Below are positions 32,898 through 43,807 of a stretch of 64,000 bases of DNA, one piece after another. This stretch comes from Anagrus nilaparvatae (Eukaryota; Arthropoda; Insecta; Hymenoptera; Mymaridae). The notes below the pieces were generated by a model. It was not told the origin of the DNA and did not search any database. It saw only the letters and a list, made by a program, of their open reading frames with translations. Each line of letters opens with the position of its first letter. Within the stretch, counting starts at the first letter, position 1. Position numbers and translations under genes: made by a program. The stretch lies in contig JAKSXM010000014.1 of NCBI GenBank assembly GCA_022575985.1, positions 4,216,001 to 4,280,000 on the forward strand, given 5' to 3'.

Positions 32898-33101
32898 TGA
32901 ATGATAATGAGTGTATTAAGGACGTTGGATGTTCCGCTAATTTAGGAGACTTAATAAATTATATGCATTTTATATATAATCTAATGTTTCTTGGAGATGC
33001 GAACTTGTCGACATCATAGTTGACACTGCCGAGCGTATATACAAGTAAAAGAAAAGAGCGCGCTCTACACACATACATACTATATACATATTTACGCAAC
33101 A
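32898..33101 (-). repeat. 5' LTR of the BEL-like element
   Basis: Begins TGTTGCGTAAATATG on the minus strand and ends at TTCA, directly followed by the primer-binding site (32897-32876). The divergence from the 3' LTR, visible as a few base changes and a 7-bp length difference, means the insertion is not recent. Confidence 0.65.
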
Positions 33102-33478
33102 GTAGCTTACCCTAGTTAACCCGCATATTACAAGATTTCTAGCCTTTATATTAGTTTTTTAAAGTGTTTAGTGTTGTTTTTTAAATTTAGCAAATTTAAG
33201 ACATTTTGGTAAAAACTTTGTACGGTTTTTCAAATAATAATAATATTTTTAATAATAATGTTTTTATTCAAGTAGCATATTCATGCTCGCGTTTGACGAT
33301 ATCTAGTATGAAATAAGGTTATTTAGGAATTAAAAAAAGCTGTTTTATCTGTAAAAGTAAAAAATTGGTTTTTATTTGTTTGAATATTTAAGCAACTATA
33401 CAATTGTTCAAAAATGATTTTTTTTTTAATTATTTGAAGAAGTTTCCTGTAAATAGAATAGTAAAAAACTAGAAATAT
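33102..33478. other. AT-rich stretch 3' of the CMTR1-like exon
   Basis: No coding region. It would form the 3' untranslated region and downstream sequence of the minus-strand exon at 33479. Confidence 0.35.
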
Positions 33479-33929
33479 TTACTTTGGTGAATTTCTTAAA
33501 TAATTCGTCAACTCGGCCAACGTTAATTCTTTATCATATGGCCATTTCCAAAGCATTCTTGTATTTATTAATTTAATAAAATTAATAGATGCATTTGGTA
33601 GCTCCCACCTGGATTCTTTATCGACTTTGTTATAATAATAATATTTTTCATGTTTGGTGCTAAAATGACAAGCCCATGGATCATCAATTATTTTAAAGAA
33701 TATAATGTTTCTGGGGATACAATAATATGGTTCTGATTCATTCTCATAGTCATTTGATATAGGATAATAACCTAATAATTTTAAACCATTTTTCATACTT
33801 CTTTGTTGTAATTTAAGCTGTTGCTGAAGTTCAAGATTTAATGAAAACACTTCTTTCACTCGAACTGGAATATATTTTTTATTCAATGGTTTCCAAAGAG
33901 CTTCAACAAATATTTGCAACAGCGTATGT
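33479..33929 (-). CDS. CMTR1: Terminal exon of a CMTR1-like mRNA cap 2'-O-methyltransferase
   Basis: An acceptor (TTTTTTGCAG) at 33931 opens an exon of 451 bp that stays in one frame to a TAA at 33479-33481. The 150 residues contain YIPVRVKEVF; a WW-like domain in IDDPWACHFSTKHEKYYYYN followed by RWELP; and an ending MLWKWPYDKELTLAELTNYL. From memory, vertebrate CMTR1, which methylates the ribose of the first transcribed mRNA nucleotide in the nucleus, ends with a guanylyltransferase-like region, a WW domain, an (L/M)xWxW motif and a final helix in this order. The exon has no stop or frameshift. I found no upstream exon in the 30 kb above it. It is either the last exon of a gene with a very long, transposon-filled intron, or an orphan fragment. 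Confidence 0.6.
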
Positions 33930-35150
33930 CTGCAAAAAATAAATTTGGTTTATATAAAAAACAAGATGTTTTTATCATCGTCTTAGGTTCTAAAAGTTTA
34001 CTTTAACTAAAAAAATAAATTTTTTTTTTCTATGGTTTCAGCAATATATCCTATATTTAAAATGTTTTTAAAATTTCGCTGTTTTAATTTTAGTAAATTT
34101 TTTTTTTGTTTTATATGGGAAAAGGAGGATAGAAATGAGAATAGTCTGAACTATTTAGTTTAAAGAAGTTGAAAAAATGAAGGAATCGCTAATCTGGACT
34201 TTATTGATTAATTTATAGCTTTGAATTAGAATATCCTGATTTAAAAAACCTTGTTCATTAATTAAGGAAATTTTTGAGTAATATGATAAAATTCACCTAA
34301 ACTTCACCTAAATTTGGCTATCTGTTTAAGGTCCCTGGAAAATTCCCTGGTATTTTGGCTGGTTTTTATTGAGGGGCTTCATCCTCCTACCTGTATTGCA
34401 AAGTCTTAACCTCCCTTACAGTATTATACCTTACCGAACTTTTAAATACTTTCCTAACAAAAATAACCGGCTGGCTTTGGTTGGTAAAACCGGCCAAGAA
34501 TAAAAAAATAAAACCGGTATCGGTTGGTTTGATCTGGTTTCACCTGATTTCATTGGGTTTCAATAAGTTTTAATCAGAACATTAGTGTTAGTTGTTAAAA
34601 AAAGAAAATTTTCGGTGAAAATGAAGAATATTCAATATTCTGAATAAGCTTAATAACAGTATGATCTTTTAATCGTACGATTTAATCGTATTTTATCAAA
34701 CTATGCTGCGAATTTCTTTTTAATATACTTTTTTGCTCGGAAACACTTTTTGATCGTGATATAAACGCTGTTTACAAAAATTTTATTGTTTTGTCACATA
34801 GAAACGAGATTATAATATATTAGATATTTTTTTAATGAATTAATAAAACACAGTCTATATTTTAGAAAACACAATGAATGTTAAACAACCTGAGTATAAT
34901 TCAACGTTTTTGTGAATTTTATTTTTTATTGACATATTCATCTTGCATGTTAATTGAATTTTTTTACTATAAATACTATCACTTAAATAAAATTACATTT
35001 CGCATAATGTGAATAATGTATGCCAAAAAATTCAATCTTAATTATCAATTTTGAAATACGTTTTTAATGTAATATTTGTTTTTCTAATTCCTTCTCAAAT
35101 AAATACAAAGAAAATGTTGGTAAAATAATGTAATCAATAATTAAGAATAT
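33930..35150. other. AT-rich stretch, presumed intron
   Basis: Begins with the splice acceptor of the CMTR1-like exon (on the minus strand). No exon, repeat boundary or RNA gene is supported here. Confidence 0.3.
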
Positions 35151-35154
35151 ATAT

Positions 35155-37043
35155 GAGCATGGATACGAAAAATTCCCCAAAAACAGGAAGCGAAAATGAA
35201 AAAAAATTTTTTTTTAAGGTACGCTTGTTTTTGAGGTGTCATTTTGTAGCTAAGACCATGCAGATTTCAGAAAGTTGAGTGATCCAAAAAAAACCAGCTC
35301 GGTACATGCCCAAATTTGCAAAAAACTGCTTTAAAAGGTTGTATTAAAAATAAATTTTTTTATGCTTTTTTTCTTTTGCTACCATAAGGAATTAGGTAAT
35401 ACAACCATATGAAATATAAATTTTAGGAGCCTCTAAAAATGTTTTTAATTAGTATTTTGTCGTTCTAGTTGCCAATTATTTGTTATAAACAAATTAGTGC
35501 AAAATTTATGAGATATGCTTAAGTTTTTTTATAATATGAGAAGGAAACCCAAAAATTCTTAAAATATGTGACCACGAAGCTGTCAAGGGAAATATTTATT
35601 GGAAAAATTACATATGAATAGTTTAAACAATACTTCATTGTTATAAACAATTTCTATAAACAAAAAGTTGTCGAAAAGCAAGTGTGACAGCATTATTTAT
35701 ATATTTTTTAACATCACGATTATTATTTTAAGGCACATTTTTCCAAAAAATTAACAATGAAATAGTTTAAACAATTTTAATTGTTTATAATTTAATTAAA
35801 CAAATATTTTGAAAAATAAGAATGACACAGCAGTATACACACATTTTTTAGCATCGCGATTATTATTTTAAGGCACATTTTTCCAGGTGTGACATAATTA
35901 TTCATACATTTTTTGACGAGTTGATTTTAAATTTTAAGCTATTATATTAAAAAAAATACTCTATTAACATTTAAATTCTATTTAATTTATGCGACTTAGA
36001 TGAATTTTTTATTATTTTAAGATTATTATTAGATTAGATTATTATTTTAAGGCACATTTTTCCAAAAAATTAACAAATAAATTGTTTAAATAATTTTTAA
36101 ATATTTATAATTTGTTTAAACAAAGAGTTTTCGAAAAGTAAGTGTGACGGCATTATTCATACATTTTTGACGAGTTGATTTTAAATTTTAAGCTATTATT
36201 TAAAATTTTAAGTCAAATCCGAGAAATCGACAATTTTCGGCCAAAATAGTACCCAGGTACTCCACCGGGTACATAAGGGTTAATAAAATTACTGTATTAA
36301 CATTTTTTAATATCAAAAATTAAAAAAAAAAAATTCATCTTAGTCGCATAAATTAAATAGAATTTAAATGTTAATAGAGTAATTTTTATAAAATAATAGC
36401 TTTAAATTTAAAATCTACTCGTCAAAAAATGTATGAATAATTATGTCACACCTGGAAAAATGTGCCTTAAAATAATAATCGCGATGTTAAAAAGTATATA
36501 AATAATCCTGTCACACTTACTTTTCGACAACTTTTTGTTTAAAGAAATTTTTTATAACAATAAAGTATTGTTTAAACTATTCATATGTAATTTTTCCAAT
36601 AAAAATTTCCCTTGACAGCTTCGTGGTCACATATTTTAAGAATTTTTGGGTTTCCTTCTCATATTATAAAAAAAGTTTAGCATATCTCATAAATTTTGCA
36701 CTAATTTGTTTATAACAAATAATTGGCAACTAGAACGACAAAATACAAATGAAAAACATTTTTAGAGGCTTCTAAAATTTATATTTCATATGGTTGTATT
36801 ACCTAATTCCTTATGATAGCAAAAGGAAAAAAGCATAAAAAAATTTATTTTTAATACAACCTTTTAAAGCAGTTTTTTGCAAATTTGGGCATGTGCCGAG
36901 CTGGTTTTTTTTTGGATCACTGAACTATTTGTAATCTGCATGGTCTTAGCTACAAAATGACACCTCAAAAACAAGCGTACCTTAAAAAAAATTTTTTTTT
37001 ATTTTCGCTTCCTGTTTTTGGGAAATTTTTCGTATCCATGCTC
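35155..37043. mobile_element. 1.9-kb palindromic element
   Basis: The ends read GAGCATGGATACGAAAAATT and its near-perfect inverse at 37043. Arms of about 850 bp on the left (35155-36000) and about 710 bp on the right (36330-37043) match closely, for example around GGAAACCCAAAAATTC and GGCACATTTTTCCA. The left arm also contains near-direct repeats of TTATTATTTTAAGGCACATT at about 35722, 35861 and 36039. The flanks are (AT)n on both sides, so the target duplication cannot be defined. The unpaired middle holds GGGTACATAAGGGTTAA (about 36265-36281), which looks like a TTAA-type terminus. There is no coding capacity. Confidence 0.7.
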
Positions 37044-37576
37044 ATATATATATGACTCGTTTCAAATAAAAGGTCATTTCTGACTTCTATAAAAACGATT
37101 ATGGCAAGTTTCAATTTTTAGTTTGAAATTCAACTTTTTATATTGTTTTATATGTATATTTATCGAAAATAATAAAGGTTACACAATAAAAAACATTTAT
37201 TTTTAATAATCAAGAGATTTGTTGAAAAAAACAAGCATATCAAAAAAAAATTTTTTCTCCTCTAATTTTGATGAAAAATGTATAATTATTTTTAAAATTG
37301 GTCAAAATTTAATTTTTTTTTTAATTTGATCAAAATCTTCAATAATTATTTAAAAAACGAGGTTTTTGCTAAAAACTGTTTTTAAATAATTAATCCAATC
37401 GCAACAAATTCTGTAAAAAATTTTTTTTTTTTTTTTAAAGATATTTTCTTGGTAATTTCTTGATATTATATTTATATTTTATAAGTAGAACTATTTTATG
37501 ACTGAAAACAAAAATCGTGAATCAAAAATTTTTGAATTTCATTTATTATTTTAAAAAAAAGCGTAAGCATAATCAA

Positions 37577-37614
37577 GGGACAGGACAGGACATATTTTGG
37601 GATAGAACAGGACA
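37577..37614 (+). promoter_or_regulatory. Subterminal GGACA repeat cluster, left side
   Basis: GGGACAGGACAGGACA followed 12 bp later by GAACAGGACA. The same pentamer cluster occurs three times on the right side of the transposon, so it may be a transposase-binding site. That is inference from position and repetition only. Confidence 0.4.
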
Positions 37615-37844
37615 TTTGATTACATAAAGGGTATAGATTTATTTTGGTAATAAAAAGTAATTAATTAATAATAATTAATTAATTTTGATAATTTAAGATG
37701 TATAGAAAAAAAAATAAATCTAGAATAATTAAAATACTTTATTATCTAAAAGGCAATATATCTTCAAAAATATATTTAAACATAACAATAAGTTTAAAGT
37801 CTAAATTAAATTTAAAATCTTAAATTAATTTTAATTTTAATAGC

Positions 37845-38752
37845 TTCTCTATAGGGGCTCTTCGAATCAAGTTTGTGCAAGCTCTAGTAATACCTCACCT
37901 AGATTACTGCTCGGTTGTATATTTAGACTGCTCGAAGAACTTAAAAGACAGAATACAACGGATGAGCAATACATGTCTGAGATATGTGTTTGGAATCGGC
38001 AGAGATATTCACATTACTCCCTATAGGAAAAAATTAGGGTGGTTAACATGCAACACACGTAGGCTGTACTTTACATCTATTATTATGTACAAAATCCTCC
38101 GTCTACATCAGCCGGATTATTTAACTTCCAATTTTGTTAAATACAATCCCAAAGAAACAGCTAGAGGGGATTTACTAACAAGGGAGTTAAGTATACCTGA
38201 TCTTGAAGAGTGGCATGGTGATTTCTCTTTTCAAGTGCAAGGTGCAAAAAGCTGGAACTCACTTCCATCGGCAATTAGATTCCTCCCATCAATTGAATCT
38301 TTTAAATCAGGCCTTTTAAATTATCTAAGAGCATCGAATCATACATATGATGACTCGGCCTTTTAAAATTCAAAATTATCAAATAAGAGTGTTATATCTG
38401 CCTATTCATCAAGATTAAATTGTATTAAAGCTACCTATAAATAAATAAAAGTTATCTATTCTATTGCTATGAAATGACTGTGATATACTTTATCGTATTG
38501 TTAGAAAGTTAATTAAAATATTAAATTATTAGCTGCACATTAATTACTGTTACTATTACATTGCTTACTTTTAGAATTTTAATTTTAATTTTTTCTTTTT
38601 ATACACATATAACTTATTTTTAACAAGTTTATCTATATTATGTTATATTAAAATTGTTATAAATCGCTATTACTATCTATGTAACCTATGTATCAAATTT
38701 TTGTAAAACAAAATAAAATTTTATTTACATTTACATTTACATATTGTTAAAC
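37845..38752 (+). mobile_element. 5'-truncated LINE inserted in the DNA transposon
   Basis: The 3' third of a CR1/Jockey-like LINE lies on the plus strand. It ends with AAAATAAAATTTTATTTACA and repeated TTTACA units (about 38722-38750), a microsatellite-type tail. Its orientation is opposite to the transposase. The transposase C-terminal frame begins immediately after the tail. Confidence 0.75.
37875..38366 (+). pseudogene. C-terminal domain of a LINE ORF2 protein
   Basis: An open frame of 163 residues starts within the protein (5' truncation). It reads PHLDYCSVVY, RIQRMSNTCLRYVFG, ITPYRKKLGW, then FQVQGAKSWNSLPSAIRFLP with FKSGLLNYL at the end. This is the conserved region after the RT in CR1/Jockey-type elements (LDYC...WN-x-LP...FK-xx-L). 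No stop interrupts it, but RT and endonuclease are absent. It matches block by block the C-terminus at 25600-25180. Confidence 0.75.
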
Positions 38753-41719
38753 TCTTTGACAGAGTACACATTTTTTGGCTTTTTTATTTCTTTGGGAGTT
38801 GATATATTGCAAATAACGTCATCTTCAAAAATTTTTCTAATATTGCTTTGAATTTCGTGAAATTTAAAGTATTTAGCCTTTTTATAAGCTGCTTGAAACA
38901 TAATATTGTCAACATGAAATATTTTTTTTACGCCAACTACTTCAGTAGTCTTAATTCTTTCAACATACCATTGCATACCCTCTTCATTAATCGCAATCCA
39001 TTCATCTGTGACTTTCAAGTTGTTGTTCAGAGATTCTTTCTGTATCAATTCCTGAAGATTATCTTCTAAAGTTAATGGTTTCAAACCTTGAATCGATTTC
39101 GCTTGCGATTTTTTTGTTATTTTCTTTTTTACCGTTTTTTTTCTAATTGGAACTGCTTTGTTTTTTTTTAATAAATATGCTTTTTTCTTGAAGTTTTTTT
39201 TGCTTTTTTCGAAACATTTTTAGCTGTTGGACATTGTGTAGGGCAGTATGATGGTTCATCTAAATCTTACAAAGTGCAGGAAGATAAAGTATCATTATGA
39301 TTACAGCGTTTTCTCAAATATAACTTAGTGTCTTCATCAGATTTCCATATGACTTGGTGAATTTGAAATGTACCAGAAGCAGCATACAAATCTTTTGGAA
39401 TGATTTTCTGGACTGCATCGATTTCATTTGGCATAATTTCGATGAGGTCTATTTTTACTTCTTTTACGGCACCCATAAAACTTTTTGCACCGGTAATATC
39501 AGTCCTTGACCCACTTTTTTATCAGCCTTAGATTTTAGTATTCCTCCTAATCCATCTACTAATCCCTTACCATGACCACTTTCCCAAAAATTCCAAATAA
39601 CTTTTTCAAAACCGTACAGCTTAGCAAAATAGCAAATTAGAGAAAAAGAAGTCTTGTTACGGTATTGGGTCGTTGGACTATCTGTAAAAATATACAGTAT
39701 TTTTATACCAGCTGCTTTCAAATTCTTAAATAAAGGTGTCATATGGGCAAAAACGGCTTCTGCATTTTGACGAACATCTTCAAATATAGTGCAAATTTTC
39801 ACAAGATCAGTTTTATTTGTCTCAGAATTCAGAGTGTAATATGCATTAGTGTGAATTGTGAGCAACATTCTGGCTCCACCATAATGCATCCCTTGATTTT
39901 CGATATGATATTTTGTTGCATACTTTTCAGAAAAATCTTAACACAGCGGTTTTATTATCAAGATTTTTTTTCACTTTTTTATTGAATGTAATTTGATTAT
40001 GAATATTTTGTTGGTGTATTAGAAATTCGGGAATATCTTTGTTGGTATCGAGTAAAATCTCTTCGCATGTCTTGATAATTTTTTGCTTTGTCATAGCTTT
40101 AAAAATATATTTTTTAACATTTTTATTAATTCTTTCTTCTTCCATTCTTTCCCACTAATAATAATAAGATATTACATCAGAATCGTATTGTAAAGTAGGC
40201 AATTGTTTTATTTTACAATCAAGGCATAATCCTAATCTACATTTTTCTAATCTCTCACTATTACAAGTAAGGTCAGACATCGTTTGAGTCATATAATTAG
40301 TTTTGATAACCTTCAATTCTTTTAGTTTGTCTAATTTTAATTGCATGTTAAGATGCTTTATACAGGCACATGTATTTCTGGCATCGCATTTTAAATAGAC
40401 TATGAAAAATGGTTTATATTTCAAAAAAGTATTGAAAGAAATTCTAATATTAGTACGCTTTTGAAATTCTTTGTGTAAATTAGATAATGTATCATGCAGG
40501 AATCTTTTTAATTTTTTCACCTTCTTACTAGTTAGTACGTCTTGTTTATCTGGTGATTGTGTAGTTATTTCATCATCAGATAAAAATTCTAATATTTTGT
40601 TACTAACAAATACCTTTTTTAATTCATTTCTGCTTTGTTTTTTTAAAATAATGCCAGGTTTATGAATGTGAGCCCGAAAACGTTTTAAAGATACTAAACC
40701 TGTTAAAAATTTCAAACCTTGATACTTTTTTACAATGTTTCCTGCCAAGGTTCTGGAGATGGCCGTTTTTTCAGCTGACGAAGCAGAAATGTAATTTAGT
40801 TTAATCTGTTTTTGCAGAGCAAATGAAAAATTTAATTGACGCTTTATTTCTTCTGTACCAAGTCTCATAGTCCGTGCAACTTTTTTACTTGGTGTCGGTG
40901 ATCGCTCTTCATCTTGGGGTGTTTTGGATCTTTGCAACCTTTTCTTTAAGGTCTCTGAACGACGTTTTAAAGAAAATTTTTCTTTTTCTAATTTTTCTAT
41001 TTTTTCTTCCAAGTTTTTGGTTTCCAATTGATTTAAATATCTATTTTTTCTCGCTCTACGAACGCCGGAAATCTTATTAGGGGTTTTTGATAATATCGGT
41101 CTTTCATTATTTTCGGTATCGTTAGTTAAATTTACGTTTTTTTTCACTTTTCTTTGTCTTCTTTTCATTATTCTCCATTTTTTTCTTTGATTTTTTTGTT
41201 CTTTTGAATTTCTAGTTGCTATACTTTTCCTTTTCTTTTTTTGGTCGTATATTTTTTGAGATTCTGAAAATTCTAAGTGTAAAGATGGGTTGGCATATAT
41301 TTTTTCTCTTTGTTTTCGCTTTTTCTCTCTCTCATACACCTTTTTTTCTTCAACAGTTTTTCCTGTTTTTCCCGTTGTCTTTTTTTTCTTTTTACAATAA
41401 TGAACTGGCGTATCTACATTTTGCAGGTCAGTCTTCCTTTTTAATGAACGTTTCATCCGCGTTACCCGCGAATTATTTGTTTCAGACGGTAAAAAATTTT
41501 TCTCAACAGTAGTAGAATTACTTTATTCTTTTCATGGTATCTGGCACGTTTACGTTCACTATTTTTTTCCTTTCTCTCTTTTTCCAAATTTGACCGTTTT
41601 TCTGCAGCTTCCTGTCGAGCCACTCCCAAATTTATTTTTAAATTTGTAAACTTTTCATTTAGCTTAGTCTGAAAAGAAATGAAAGTGCTTTTTAAATTTA
41701 AATTATTAAGTATAAACAT
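38737..41719 (-). pseudogene. DDE-type transposase, interrupted by stops and shifts
   Basis: Reading downward: a basic, coiled-coil-rich N-terminus (41719-40900) with many Lys/Arg/Glu residues and runs such as CKKKKKTTGK; a helical middle; a Cys-rich part CDARNTCACIKH and CRLGLCLDCK (about 40390-40220) likely to bind zinc; then DFSEKYATKYHIENQ and MHYGGARMLLTIHT (about 39940-39845), YIFTDSPTTQYRNKTSF (about 39690-39650), NFWESGHGKGLVDGLGG (about 39590-39540), and a C-terminal YAASGTFQIHQVIW with several Cys. D of DFSE, D of TDSP and E of WESGHG are the likely catalytic triad. A stop at about 40155, a one-base shift just before DFSE, and further breaks near 39480 and 39260 disable it. Antisense frames here are shadows. 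Confidence 0.7.
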
Positions 41720-41746
41720 AAAGAATAAGACAAAAATGTATTTTCG

Positions 41747-42306
41747 AGGACAGGACAGGACATTTTGACTTTTATTGCTTATTTATTCCGAGAGATTGGT
41801 CGAGAAACATGGTCGCATCTTAAAAAGGACATTCATTTATTAATGATTATCATTCTATTACATATTTAAAATATTTACTTACCAGTTTACAAAGGACAGG
41901 ACAGGACAGCCACTGCGTGACAAAACACGAATTTTTTTTTTTTTGACTTCAAAATTAAACTTTAACTTATATAATGACTTTTTAACGGCTTTGATGACTG
42001 TAGGGCATCCATATTGTTAAAGATTTACCGGTAAAGAAGTTACTATTACCATATAAGCAATTAGTTTAGAGCGCGTAAATACAAACAAAAATTTAAAAAA
42101 AAAAAAAAAAAACCGTGAGACACGCCTTTAGCAAGTTTTTTTTAACATATTTTATTAAAAGCAAGTTAAAATAAATAATAATTATTAAAATATAGAACTT
42201 AGTGCTAGTAAAAATACAATTTTTTTACACAATAATTAAAAAGAAATAGTTCATAAACAATGTGGAACATGTTGTAGGTACCTCTGGGACAGGGACAGGA
42301 CAGGAC
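41747..42306 (+). promoter_or_regulatory. Subterminal GGACA repeat clusters, right side
   Basis: Three clusters at 41747-41762, 41893-41909 and 42286-42306, each with three or more GGACA units in direct orientation with the left cluster. They lie upstream of the transposase frame (minus strand), so they could equally act in its promoter. Sequence between them is AT-rich and non-coding. Confidence 0.4.
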
Positions 42307-42514
42307 TTTTTGCCTTATTTTTTGATTGCCTACGCTTTGTATATTATATTTTAAAATAAATAATTGTGAACCTAAGTAGAAACAGTTTGTTTAATAGAAA
42401 TAATCCCAAAAGTTGTAAAGATTTATATTAAAAATATGTTTTTTCATCGTGGGACATGAAAGTTACCTTTTATTTGAAACGAGTCATATATATAAATTTA
42501 TAAATGTAAATAAG

Positions 42515-42547
42515 AAAAAAAAAAGAGAGAGAGAGAGAGAGAGAGTA
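42515..42547 (+). repeat. (GA)n microsatellite, second copy
   Basis: Preceded by TGTAAATAAGAAAA as at 27650. It opens a segment duplicated from or with 27650-27890 and abuts the right end of the DNA transposon. Confidence 0.9.
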
Positions 42548-42643
42548 CCGATCGGTAGTGTGTGCCTTATCGAGTTCTTATCAACCATTTATATAAAATA
42601 AAGGCATAAAATTAAGCACAATTTATACATGATTTATCATTGT

Positions 42644-42725
42644 TATAATTTATCATTATCCATCTCATCCTCATCCACCAGTCCACTAGTTATTTTGATG
42701 GCAATCATCCACTATTTGGTCCTTC
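42644..42725 (-). pseudogene. Second copy of the membrane-protein cytoplasmic tail
   Basis: On the minus strand WMIAIKITSGLVDEDEMDND ends at a TAA (42644-42646). It aligns with IKITSGVVDEDEV at 27815-28000. The membrane helix is not present: upstream sequence is interrupted by a stop and differs. Most differences between the copies are conservative, hinting at past selection on the protein. Confidence 0.4.
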
Positions 42726-42729
42726 GAGA

Positions 42730-43805
42730 AAAAGCGTAAAAAAACATCAGCAGCATAGAATAGGCACCATTAAAAACTTGTGATTCTAATCAAAATATCT
42801 AATTGTTTGTATGTGTGGTTCTTTATTTAAAAAAAAATTTTTTTAAGTTGAAACAAAATTTAAAAAAAAAAATTTCTGTTCCCGTTTTTGGGCTGTTATG
42901 TTAATATAAAATAGCTCTTAAAATATTTTGGATCTATTAAACTAATATAAAAAGGAAAAAAGATTTTAACTCAAAAATCATCAAAATTTAATTATGGCGA
43001 AAAAACATGTGGGTTTTTATTAGAATTGGCGCGTAACATAACCTCTCTAAAAAAATTTAAAATTTGTCATGAAGAAAGACGCGTGCAGCATTTCAAGGTG
43101 TTTACATTCACAAGGTTCTTCACTTCATACAATTTAAAGTAACATCATCTCTTTTTTCTTTTTTAATACTTATTGTTATTTATGTTATTTAAAATAATAG
43201 TTAAATTTATAAATTTCATATAATATTAAATGATTTAAATTTTATATTATTTAAATTTTAAAAAATAAATTCAAATAATTTTTTAACCTAAAAGAAAATC
43301 TCTATTTGCGCATTTATATGTAGAAGAAGCTTTCAAAATATTTAAAATTATAGTCTTGCTTCTTAATATAGTATTAAATAAATTTAAACATATTTAAACC
43401 AAATTTTTTTATTATTAATTACACTCTCTCTTTCATTATTAGTTTATGCACTTGGTAAGGATAGATTATATAATTTAAATAAAAAATTTTTAATAAGCTT
43501 TTACTTTTATGATTAAAAAAAAAATAAAAAATTAATTATTTAATAAACTTATGTATTATTCTGATAATTGTACATGTAATAATTTATATATTGGTCACAT
43601 TTTATTTACATAAGCCTTTGATTTAAATTTTTTAGTCGCGTTTGTCAGTTTTTTATTTGGGAAATCTTGGTCTCTTTAGTTTTGGAGCTTAAATAAGTTA
43701 TATTTTTTTTAATAATTTATCAATTTTTTAAGAATTTATAGCATACAGTCCCTTCACTTTCCTTTTATTTTTTAAATTAACTTAGATATTAAAATACTTG
43801 TGAGA
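42730..43805. other. AT-rich stretch, nothing recognised
   Basis: No supported gene. The last 180 bp may be the 5' untranslated region of the BEL fragment that begins at 43808: TTTGGGAAATCTTGG near 43657 is a weak primer-binding-site candidate. Confidence 0.3.
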
Positions 43806-43807
43806 CC

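Larger units (their letters stand above)
29683..33101 (-). mobile_element. Non-autonomous BEL-like LTR retrotransposon
   Basis: Two similar segments of 211 and 204 bp lie in direct orientation at 29683-29893 and 32898-33101. Read on the minus strand each begins TGTTG and ends TTCA. Next to the upper copy is TTTTGGCATCCCATGGAAC, a primer-binding-site-like sequence. Next to the lower copy is a purine-rich tract (GTGGTGGGTAGAA). The flanks TTAGC and GTAGC may be a 5-bp target duplication with one change. The 3-kb interior has no gag or pol frame that I can support. The BEL assignment rests on the resemblance of LTR end and PBS to the BEL-associated LTR at 16203-16385. Confidence 0.65.
37054..42485 (-). 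mobile_element. 5.4-kb DNA transposon with DDE-type transposase
   Basis: The outer ends are inverted repeats of about 21 bp starting GACTCGTTTCAAATAAAAGG (37054 and, inverted, 42485), both bordered by (AT)n. Between them the minus strand encodes a transposase in several frames (41719-38737). Clusters of GGACAGGACAGGACA lie near the left end (37577-37592) and toward the right (41747-41762, 41893-41909, 42286-42306). A 5'-truncated LINE is inserted at 37845-38752 just beyond the transposase C-terminus. The superfamily is not assigned: I recall similar proteins from arthropod and cnidarian genomes without a firm class name. Confidence 0.7.

Noticed and set aside
32795..33019. Plus-strand frame resembling a small protein
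   Set aside because: It runs across the primer-binding site and LTR of the BEL-like element. The apparent similarity to 29690 is the LTR repeat.
40471..41512. Plus-strand frames opposite the transposase
   Set aside because: They are Phe/Leu-rich antisense shadows of the Lys/Glu-rich transposase N-terminus.
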